From positions 30,419,673-30,483,672 of the forward strand of contig OX243814.1 of assembly GCA_945859605.1 (NCBI GenBank): a stretch of DNA of 64,000 bases, read 5' to 3'. A program made the position numbers and the translations under genes. Position 1 is the first letter of the stretch; each line of letters opens with the position of its first letter. The notes below the pieces were generated by a model. The model saw only the letters and a program-made list of their open reading frames with translations, did no database searches and was not told the DNA's origin. The DNA is from Lumbricus rubellus (Eukaryota > Annelida > Clitellata > Crassiclitellata > Lumbricidae). Positions 35,801 to 47,800 of this stretch are shown here, piece by piece.

Positions 35801-38800
35801 CAATTGCCAGCTTTCTATCCGTCCAAAGAAGCTCAAGTAGAAAGGGAAGAAAAGACAGAAGAGAAGACGCTGCAAGATTCATCTGAAGAAGACGAGGATG
35901 GTGAAAAAGGCGAGGGAAGAGTTCGGCTTCTGTCTTTGAAAAAAGTAACTTCACTTGAAGATATGGACCAAGACAACTTCGAACCAAAGCAAGATGATGC
36001 AGAGGTAAAAGAAACATTCCAGTTCTCCGATGAAGAGAACGAGGACTTTGAAGCACCTGACCGAAGCGTTAGACTGATGTCTTTGAAGATGACCTCACTT
36101 GAGGATTTCGAACAGGAAATCAATGTTAGTAGACCCTCAGAAGCAGTTACTAGCGAACTTACAACGTCTGTTCCGATAATAGAGGCTGGTATTGCGCAAG
36201 AAGAACAAGTAGAAAGTGCACAAGACATATCTCGAATTCAAGAAACTGCAACTTTTTATATCAATCCAGAATCTAGAGAAACTGAAGATCCGAACTATTC
36301 CATGGATATTGGAATGTACAAATTTCCGTCGGACAAGAGGAAAGAATTGGCGGGAGTCTTTGGAAGAAAGTCATCAGATAGCTCGGATGAGAAGGTAGAA
36401 GCCACAGACCAAGGAATTGTGTTAGAAGAACCAAAGAAAGATGAGGCAGAGGTAAAGGAAACATTCCAGTTCTCCGATGAAGAGGACGAGAACTTTGAAG
36501 CACCTGACCGAAGCGTAAGACTGATGTCTTTGAAGATGACCTCACTTGAATATTTCCAACAGGATATCACGATTGCTAGACCGTCAGAAGCAGTTACTAG
36601 CGAACTTATAACCTCTGTGCCTATAATAAAGGCGAATATTTCACAAGAAGAACAAATAGAAAGTGGACCAGAAATATTTCAAGTTCAAGAGACTGCAACT
36701 TTCGACATCGATACACAATCTAGAGAAGCTGATGATCCAAACTATTCCACGAATATTGGAATGTACAAATTTTCATCAGACAAGAGGAAGGAATTGGCAG
36801 GAATCGTTGGAAGAAAGTCATCAGATAGTTCGGATGAAAAGGAAGACGACATAAAGGATCGAATTGTGAAGGAAGATTCTCCCGGTAGCAGAGAAGCATT
36901 GCACGATAAAACTTCAGATTTACCTATGGAAACTGCCATTGTCAATTTTCCTGAATCTCAAATTACACCTGGATTTGGAAAAGAATTATCTTCACCAAGT
37001 GAGGATAGCGAAACCAAAGACAAAGGGGCTCTTGATACAGTAGAGTTCAATGACGAATATGAATTGAAACAACAGAAAGAGGATAAAATAACACTAACCG
37101 AATTACCAACGATGTTTCAGACAGGTGATCAAGTCAGTGATGATAGAAACGAACAGAGAGAATTGTCTCCATGGGAGAAACTTGAAGTAACAGCAACACA
37201 CGAAGTCTCAGATAGTGCACTTGAAAAGTCAGTTGAGACAAATCGACCAGCAGATGAACATAGCAGTTTCCAATTGCCAGTTTTCTATCCATCCAAAAAA
37301 GCCGATGCAGAAGAGGAAGAGAAAGCACTGCGAGAATCATCTGAAGAAGAGGAGGATGATGAAAAAGGCGATGGAAGAGTTCGGCTTCTGTCTTTGAAAA
37401 AAGTAACTTCACTTGAAGATATGGACAATAGCATCACCGAACAAAAGGAAGATGAGGTAAAGGAAACATTCCAGTTTTCCGATGAAGAGGACGAGGACTT
37501 TGAAGCACCTGACCGAAGCGTTAGATTGATGTCTTTGAAGATGATCTCACTTGAGGATTTCGAACAGGAAATCAATGTTAGTAAACCCTCAGAAGCAGTT
37601 ACTAGCGAACTTACAACGTCTGTTCCGATAATAGAGGCTGGTATTGCCCAAGAAGAACAAGTAGAAAGTGCACAAGACATATCTCGAATTCAAGAAACTG
37701 CAACTTTTTATATCAATTCAGAATCTAGAGAAACTGAAGATCCGAACTATTCCATGGATATTGGAATGTATAAATTTCCGACAGACAAAAGGAAGGAGTT
37801 GGCAGAAATCTTTGGAAGAAGTTTATCAGATAGTTCGGATGAAAAGGTAGAAGCCACAGAACAAGAAACTGCGAAAGAAGAACCAAAGAAAGATGATGCT
37901 GAGGTAAAGGAAACATTCCAGTTCTCCGATGAAGAGGACGAGGACTTTGAAGCACCTGATCGAAGCGTTAGACTGATGTCTTTGAAGATGACCTCACTTG
38001 AAGATTTCGAACAAGATATTACTATTGCTAGATCGTCCGAAGCAGTTACTAGCGAACTTACAACCTCTGTGCCTACAATAGAGGCCGATATTGCTCAAGA
38101 GCAGCAAGTAGAAAGTCCACCAGAAATATTTCAAGTTCAAGAGACTGAAACTTTCGACATCGACTCACAATCTAGAGAAGCAGATGATCCAAACTATTCC
38201 ATAGATGTTGGAATGTACAAATTTCCATCAGACAAAAAGAAGGAGCTAGCGGGAATCTTTGGAAGAAACTTATCAGATAGTTCGGATGAGAAGGAGGATG
38301 ACACTAAGGATCGAATTGTGAAGGAAGAATCTCACGTGAGTAGAGAAGCATTGCACGATAAAACTTCGGATTTACCTATGGAAACTGTCAGTGTCAATTT
38401 GACTGAATCTCAAATTACACCTGAATTTGGAAAAGAATTATCTTCACCAAGTGAAGACAGCGAAACCAAAGAGAAAGGGGCTGTCAATGCAGTAGAGTTC
38501 AATGACGAATATGAATTGAAACAACAGAAAGAGGATAAAATAACACTAAGCGAATTACCAACGATGTTTCAGACAGGTGGTCAAGTCAGTGGTGACATAA
38601 ACGAACAGAGGGAATTGTCTCCATGGGAGAAACTTGAAGTAGCAGTATCACACGAAGTCTCAGATAGTGCACTTGAAAAGTCAGTTGAGACAAATCGTCC
38701 AGCAAATGAACATAGCAGTTTCCAATTGCCAGTTTTCTATCCATCCAAAGAAGCTCAAGTCGAAAAGGAAGAGACGGCACTGCAAGAGTCTTCAGGTGAA

Positions 38801-41800
38801 GAGGAGGAGGAGGAAAAAGGTGAAGGAAGGGTTCGGCTTCTGTCCTTGAAAAAAGTAACTTCACTTGAAGATATGGACAATGGCATCACCGAACAAAAGG
38901 AAGATGAGGTAAAGGAAACATTCCAGTTCTCCGATGAAGAGGACGAGGACTTTGAAGCACCTGACCGAAGCGTTAGACTGATGTCTTTGAAGATGACTTC
39001 ACTTGAGGATTTCGAACAGGATATCACTATTGCTAGACCATTCGAAGCAGCTACTAGCGAACTTACAATCTCTGTGCCTATAATAAAGGCCCAAGAAGAA
39101 CAAGTAGAAAATGCACCAGAAATATCTCAAAATCAAGAGACCACTACTTTCGACATCGATACAGAATCTAGAGAAACTCATGATCCAAACTATTCTATAG
39201 ACATTGGAATGTACAAATTTCCGTCTGACAAAAGGAAGGAATTAGCAGGAATCTCTGGAAGAAAGTCATCAGATAGCTCGGATGAGAAGGTAGACCAAGG
39301 AATTGCGAAAGAAGAACCAAAGGAAGATGAGGCTGAGGTAAAGGAAACATTCCAGTTCTCCGATGAAGAGGACGAGGACTTTGAAGCACCTGATCGAAGC
39401 GTTAGACTGATGTCTTTGAAGATGACCTCACTTGAGGATTTCGAACAGGATATCACGATTGCTAGACCGTCAGAAGCAGTTACTAGCGAACTTATAACCT
39501 CTGTGCCTATAATAAAGGCGAATATTTTACAAGAAGAGCAAGTAGAAAGTCCACCAGAAATATTTCAAGTTCAAGAAACTGCAACTTTTGACATCGATAC
39601 ACAACCTATCGAAACTGATGATCTAAACTATTCCACAAATATTGGAATGTACAAATTTCCATCAGACAAGAGGAAGGAATTGGCAGGAATCGTTGGAAGA
39701 AAGTCATCAGGTAGTTCGGATGAAAAGGAAGACTCCAAAGAGGAACAAATTGTCAAGGAAGAATCTCACGGGAGTAGAGAGGCGTTGCATGATGCTCCAG
39801 CGGATGTAGGAAATAAGCCCATTGAGACCAAAGTTTCGGTGGATGAACATGACCCCATCCAATTGCCAGTTTTCTATCCATCCAAGGACGCTCAAGTTGA
39901 AGAGAAAGAGAGAACAGTGCAAGAACCTTCCGCAGATGATGAAGTTGGTGACGCAGATGAGAGAAACGTCATTCATCCGTCACAGAAGGTGACGTCACTT
40001 GAAGATGCTGGTCAAGAAATCTCTGCACAAGATGCAGTTTCTGAGAAGTTGAGTGATGCAATTCAGACGACAGTATCAATCAGCAGAGCGTCTGCTATGT
40101 CGAAAGGGTATTCACTAGACTCTGCGTTGTTGACGAGAGAAGCTGCAGAAGAATTTCCCCGACAAAGAAGTTTGCAAGACATACCAACAGTAGAAGTTAC
40201 TCTTGCATCGGATGAGGAACCTGGTTCAGAGGACGAAAATGATTTTTATGAAGATGCTGATTCGCGTGATATTACATATTACAGCGCTAAGACTGATCAA
40301 ACGATCGAAGATGACTTAAGTGAAACAACAATTATCGAAGGTGAAGAAAAAGTGACAGCTGAAGGCATCTCGTGGGGTGAGGAAGAAAATCAGGACTGGG
40401 AAATATTTGACAGAGAATCTGAAACTGAAGAGCTGAAAGCGAGAGAAGAACAACAAGAACGTGAAAGGAAATCGCTGTTGCAAGGTGAAGAAAATGGAGA
40501 TTGGACATTGATAGACAAGGATTACGTAACTGAAGGTCTGACTGTGAAAGATCTACTACAAGATGATAAACCCATCGAATCTGCCCTCCAGGAGGAAGAC
40601 AAATGGCAATTCTCTGACCAAGACAAGGAGGATTTCTCTTTTCAAGATGAAAAGCAGCAGTTTATCGAAGAAGAGAAGATTTCATACGAAGAAGAAGAGA
40701 AACCTGTGGAAGCTGATTATTCCGAGGAGAAACCTGCCTGGATTTCAGAACCGTTCGAGAAACAGCTGTTCGATGACGATGAAGAACGAACTGAAGCACT
40801 CGACGCAGACGATAAACCGATCTGGGATTTACCCGAACAGCAGCGCCACCTGTCCTATCAGGAATCGTTGGAAGTGGCATTGGACGAGGAAGAGGTCGAC
40901 GAAAACGAACCTGTTTGGAAGCCGTTCGAAAAGTGCGCGGAGTCGTCAGAAAGCGAAGAAGAAGACGTTGCGATAGAATGGGAATTATCGGAGGCTGATA
41001 TAAAATCACTGGATACTCCCATTCTCTCAGTTCCTGAGTTGGCGGCGGGAGAACCAAAAGACGGGGCCTTTTGGAGGTCAAGTTCGGAGGACGTAACTAT
41101 GTCAGAAAAAGAAGGAACGCCTTCGCAAGAAACTGCCTCCACATCTAAGCGTGAGTCTGAAGTATTTGCAGCGACAAGTTACTTGGAGAGTTCTACGGCA
41201 TATGGTCTCGCCAGCGCTCCAGAAGAGCAAGAAGATCGACATGACATAAGCTTAGATAGAACCGATGACAAATTGAGTCCAACTCAAATACCTCAGCCAC
41301 TTGCCACGAAGATCGACGATCATGAAGAACAAAAGAAAAGCGAAACTGAACTGGTCACGACAGAGATAGATCAGAAATCGAGTCACATCGGTGGTGAAGA
41401 CGTCGAGAGAAACACCGAGAAAGAAATCCAGAAAAAGCACAGAAAGAATTTGATCTGGTCGCCCGCCCTGTTGGACGAAAACGAGGCAGAACCCGAGGAG
41501 GAGGAGGAGAAGGAAGGTGAGCCTGACCCAAAGACAAAGAGCCCGTCTATTAACATACTCTACCAGTCGCCAACAGAGGAGTCTGTGTTCCTCGCTCAAG
41601 CGGAGCTGGGCAGTCCGAAGACTGCAGAGGAGGATAAATTCTTCCTAAAAGTGGATGACGAATTGCTGGAAAAGTTCAGTCCAGCGTACAGTGAGGACGA
41701 AGACGAGAGACGAGAGTGGCCGAAATTGCCGAGACGTCACAGAGACAGAACGGACGAAAGAAAGAGATACGACGACGAGAAACCAGAAGAGCAATTTCAA

Positions 41801-44800
41801 CTGGAGCAGGAAAGAACTGATGATGTAATCGATCGGGAACTGGATACTGAGGTTCTCAGAACATCAGATCGTGAGCCGACGACAGAAACAGAAAAAGGTG
41901 AGGTATCGGTGCATCAGGTGGGTGAGATTGAGCTGGAGAGTGTTCGAAGACAAACAAAGGACACAGTGGGTGTTACAATTAAACGAAAGGCTGAAGAATT
42001 TGAAGACGACTTCCTCTTTGGTAGTCCTCCTAGGAAAATGCTAGAACTTCAAGACAGAGACTTTCCAGAAGACGTTGAAATAGACGACGGTTTCACGCGA
42101 CCTGACATAGACGACGAAAGTATTCACCAAGAGAAAGACTCTGTATCGCCAAGAAGCACAGAGACGTATTTGCAGCAGGAGCAAGAGTCTAAATTTATCA
42201 CAGTGCAGGAAAAAGAGCAGCCAATTGAACTAGAAAATGTGATTGAAACAGAGATAAAAGATTTAGAAGATAGAGTGGAAATTAGGGAATTGCCTTTAAC
42301 ATTCCAGAAAAAAACAGTTTCCAACGATGATCAGAAACAGGACTGGGAATTACATCAGTGGGAGAAAACGGACGTCGCAAAACCGAAGTCACCGTTTGAA
42401 GCCAGCGTCGAATCTCCTGACCGAACGCGACGACAAGGCGAAAGTGATGTCATAAAATTCCGAGTTTTATATCCGCCACAGATTTCTCGTGAAAAAGAAG
42501 CGGGTAAAGATAAATTTACAACAGATGCCGAAAAGACAGAGAAGACGCCTAAGTTATCAAATGATGACTCTAGCAGTAACGTTTCATCTGCAAAGCAGCA
42601 AACAACTGAAGTGAAGGATAACATCAAACAGTCTGACTTTAAACTCGGAATCAAAACATCCGAAACTGAACCTGAAATTGGGAAGGATGATTCTAAGGCT
42701 GATATTACATCTGAAAAGACGCCATACGATTTTCAATTTAAAATCGACGCGTCTGAATTTGAACCCGAACTGGGTGACGATGATCTGAAAACTGAGGTTG
42801 CATCTGAAGTTGTGAATGAGGATGTGTCCGATATTACATCTGAAAAGACGCGTTACGATTTTCAATTTAGAATGGACCCGTCTGAAATTGAACTTGAATT
42901 GGGCGAGGATGATTTGAAAACTGAGGTTGCATCTGAAGTTGAGAAGGATGACTTGAAGTCCGATAATGAATCTGAAAAGACGCGATATGACTTTCAATAC
43001 AGAATAGACGCGTCTGAATTTGAACCAGACGTTGATGATGATGATCTGAAAACCCAGGATACATCTGAAGTTGGGAAGGAGGATTATGAGTCAGATATTA
43101 CAGCTGAAAAGACGCGTTACGATTTTCAATTTAGAATGGACCCGTCTGAAATTGAACTTGAATTGGGCGAGGATGATTTGAAAATTGAGGTTGCATCTGA
43201 AGTTGAGAAGGATGATTTGAAGTCCGATAACGTAGGCCTATCTGAAAAGACGCCTTACGATTTTCAATTTAAAATTGACGCGTCTGAATTTGATCCCGAA
43301 CTGGGTGAAAATGATCTGAAAACCCAGGATACATCTGAAGTTGGGAAGGAGGATTATGAGTCAGATATTACAGCTGAAAAGACGCGTTACGATTTTCAAT
43401 TTAGAATGGACCCGTCTGAAATTGAACTTGAATTGGGCGAGGATGATTTGAAAACTGAGGTTGCATCCGAATTTGAGAAGGATGACTTGAAGTCCGATAA
43501 TGAATCTGAAAAGACGCGATATGACTTTCAATACAGAATAGACGCGTCTGAATTTGAACCAGACGTTGATGATGATGATCTGAAAACCCAGGATACATCT
43601 GAAGTTGGGAAGGAGGATTATGAGTCAGATATTACAGCTGAAAAGACGCGTTACGATTTTCAATTTAGAATGGACCCGTCTGAAATTGAACTTGAATTGG
43701 GCGAGGATGATTTGAAAACTGAGGTTGCATCTGAATTTGAGAAGGATGACTTGAAGTCCGAAAATGTATCTGAAAAGAAGCGATATGACTTTCAATATAG
43801 AATAGACGCGTCTGAATTTGAACCAGACCTCGATGATGATGATCTGAAATCCCAGGTTACTTCTGAAGTTGGGAAGGAGGATTATGAGTCAGATATTACA
43901 GCTGAAAAGACGCGTTACGATTTTCAATTTAGAATGGACTCGTCTGAAATTGAACTTGAATTGGGCGACGATGATTTGAAAACTGAGGTTGCATCTGAAG
44001 TTGAGAAGGATGACTTGAAGTCCGATAACGTATCTGAAAAGACGCCTTACGATTTTCAATTTAAAATTGACGCGTCTGAATTTGAACCCGAACTGGGTGA
44101 CGATGATCTGAAAACTGAGACTGCATCTGAAGTTGTGAATGAGGATGTGTCCGATATTACATCTGAAAAGACGCGTTATGATTTTCAATTTAGAATGGAC
44201 CCGTCTGAAATTGAACTTGAATTGGGCGAGGATGATTTAAAAACTGAGGTTGCATCTGAATTTGAGAAGGATGATTTGAAGTCCGATAATGTATCTGAAA
44301 AGACGCGTTACGATTTTCAATTTAAAATCGACGCGTCTGAATTTAAACCCGAACTGGGTGAAAATGATCTGAAAACTGAGGCTGCATCTGAAGTTGTGAA
44401 TGATGACTTGAAGTCCGATAATGCCTCTGAAAAGAAGCGATATGATTTTCGATATAGAATAGAGGCGTCTGAATTTGAACCTGAATTTGGTGAAGATGAT
44501 TTGAAAGCCGAAGTTATGTCTGAAAAGTTGACATCAATAGAGACGGGTGATTTTGGATTCGGAGTCAAATTATCAGAAGATGAAACTGAATTTGGTGGCG
44601 AAGATTTTAAGGCTGTTGCAACATCAGAAAAGTTGCCAACAACGGAGTTTCGAGACTTTGGTTTCACAGTCAAAACCTCCCAAGTTGAAACTGAATTTGG
44701 CGACGAAGACTTGAAGGCTGTAACAACTTCAGAAAGGTTGCAAACAACAGAGTTTGGGGAATTTGGATTCACAGTAAAATTATCAGAAGATGAACCTGAA

Positions 44801-47800
44801 TTTGCAAACGTGACTGAAAGGGATAGTGAAGGAGCAGCGGATGAAAGTGTTACTAAATCTGGGATTGAATTGCCTTCGGTGTTTGGTGCTTCCATCGTTG
44901 ATCGGAAACAAGAATCGGAATTATCTCAATGGGAGAAGAGTGAAGTAGGAACATCTGAGGAAATACCGATCGAGACAGGCATTGAGTCTCTGGCAACAGA
45001 ACGGCCACAAGATGAGCGTGATATCATCGTATTGCCAGTTTTATTACCATCGAAGAATGCCGATCTAAAAGAAACATGTGCAGACGCATCTGCCAATGAA
45101 ACAAGCGACAAAAGAGACACATTGCATGATGCGCCTGAAATCTCCCAAGAGCATTTACATACAAGTACTTCATCTAAAACATCGCCTACAACAGAGTCTC
45201 AGGATTTTGCATTCAAAGTCCAGCAATCTGAAGATATTGATGAATTCGCTGATGTGGATTTCACAACTGGCGTTGCTCTGGCACAGGTGCCAACAGAAGA
45301 GGTTCACGATTTTGCAATTGAAGGCAATGTATCTGAAAAGTTGTCAACAACGGAGTTTGGAGATTTTGGATTCAGTGTCAAAACATCCGAAGATGAACCT
45401 GAATTTGGCGACGAAGATTTGAAACCCGTAGCTACATCAGAAAAGTTGCCAACAACGGAGTTTGGAGAAATTGGATTCAAAGTCAAAGTATACGAAGGTG
45501 AACCTGATTATAGCGATGAAGATTTGAAGCCCGTAGCTACATCTGAAAAGTTGCCATCAACGGAGTTTGGAGATTTTGGATTAAAAGTCAAAGTATCCGA
45601 AGGTGAACCTGATTATAGCGATGAAGATTTGAAGTGCGTAGCTACATCTGAAAAGTTGCCATCAACGGAGTTTGGCGATTTTGGATTCGCAGTCAAAACT
45701 TCCGAAGATGAACCTGAATTTGACGATGAAGATTTGAAGCCCGTAGCTACATCAGAAAGATTGACAACAACGGAGTTTGGAGATTTTGGATTCAAAGTCA
45801 AAGTATCCGAAGGTGAACCTGATTATAGTGATGAAGATTTGAAGCCTGTAGCTACATCCGAAAAGTTGCCAACAACGGAGTTTGGAGATTTTGGATTCAA
45901 AGTCAAACTATCCGAAAGTGAACCTGATTTTAGCGATGAAGATTTGAAGGCTGTAGCTACATCAGAAATGTTGCCAACAACGGAGTTTGGAGATTTTGGA
46001 TTCAAAGTCAAAGTATCCGAAGGTGAACCTGATTATAGCGATGAAGATTTGAAGCCCGTAGCAACACCAGAAAAGGTGCCAACAACGGAGTTTGGAGATT
46101 TTGGATTCGCAGTCAAAACTTCCGAAGATGAACCTGAATTTGCAAGCGTGACTGAAAATGATAGTGCAGGATCTGCGAATGAAAGTGTTACTAAATTTGG
46201 GATTGAATTGCCTTCGGTGTTTGGTGCTTCCATCGTTGATCGGAAACAGGAATCGGAATTATCTCAATGGGAGAAGAGTGAAGTAGGAACATCTGAGGAA
46301 ATACCGATCGAGACAGGCATTGAGTCTCTGGCAACAGAACGGCCACAAGATGAGCGCGATATCGTCGTATTGCCAGTTTTATTCCCATCGAAGAATGCGG
46401 ATCTAAAAGAAACGGTTAGAGAAGAATCTGCCAATGAAGCAAACGATAAAGAGGATTTGTCATTCAAAGTCCAACGACCCGAAGATATTAATGAAATCGC
46501 TAAGGTGGATTTCACAACTGGCGTTCCTCTGGCACAGGTGCCAACGAAAGAAGTTCACGATTTTGCAATTGAAGGCAAAGTATCTGAGAAGTTGTCAACA
46601 ACGGAGTTTGGAGATTTTGGATTCAGAGTCACAACTTCCGAAGATGAACCTGAATTTGGCGACGAAGATTTCAAGGCCGTAGCAACTTCAGAAAAGTTGT
46701 CAACAACGGAGTTTGGAGATTTTGGATTCAGAGTCACAACATCCGAGGATGAACCTGAATTTGGCGACGAAGATTTTAATCCTAAAGTGAAATCAGAAAA
46801 GTTGCCAATAAAGGCGTTTGGAGATTTTGGATTCACAGTCAAAACTTCAGAAGATGAACCTAAATTTGGCGACGAAGATTTCCAGGCCGTAACAACTTCA
46901 GAAAAGGTGCCAACAACGGAGTTTGGAGATTTTGGATTCACAGTCAAAACTTCAGAAGATGAACCTGAACTTGGCAATGAAGATTTCAAGGCCGTAGCAA
47001 CACCAGAAAAGGTGCCAACAACTGAGTTTGGAGATTTTGGATTTACAGTCAAAACTTCAGAAGATGAACCTGAACTTGGCAATGAAGATTTCAAGGCCGT
47101 AGCAACACCAGAAAAGGTGCCAACAACGGAGTTTGGAGATTTTGTATTCGCAGTCAAAACTTCCGAAGATGAACCTGAAATTGGCGACGAAGATTTCAAG
47201 GCCGTAGCCACACCAGAAAAGGTGCCAACAACGGAGTTTGGAGATTTTGGATTCACAGTCAAAACTTCAGAAGATGAACCTGAATTTGGCGACGAAGATG
47301 ATTTCATATCCGTAGCAACTTCAGAAAAGGTGCCAACAACGGAGTTTGGAGATTTTGGATTCACAGTCAAAACTTCAGAAGATGAACCTGAATTTGGCGA
47401 CGAAGATTTCAAGGCCGTAGCAACACCAGAAAAGGTGCCAACAACGGAGTTTGGAGATTTTGGATTCATAGTCAAAACTTCAGAAGATGAACCTGAATTT
47501 GGCGACGAAGTTTTCAAGGCCGTAGCAACACCAGAAAAGGTGCCAACAACGGAGTTTGGAGATTTTGGATTCACAGTCAAAACTTCCGAAGATGAACCTG
47601 AATTTGGCGACGAAGATGATTTCATATCCGTAGCAACTTCAGAAAAGGTGCCAACAACTGAGTTTGGAGATTTTGGATTCACAGTCAAAACTTCAGAAGA
47701 TGAACCTGAACTTGGCAATGAAGATTTCAAGGCCGTAGCAACACCAGAAAAGGTGCCAACAACGGAGTTTGGAGATTTTGGATTCACAGTCAAAACTTCC

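Noticed and set aside
35900..38890. WH2 actin-binding motif in the [13 protein letters not shown] subtype
   Set aside because: The LKKV word is similar, but the amphipathic helix that must precede it at a fixed distance is absent; the sequence before it is acidic and low-complexity.
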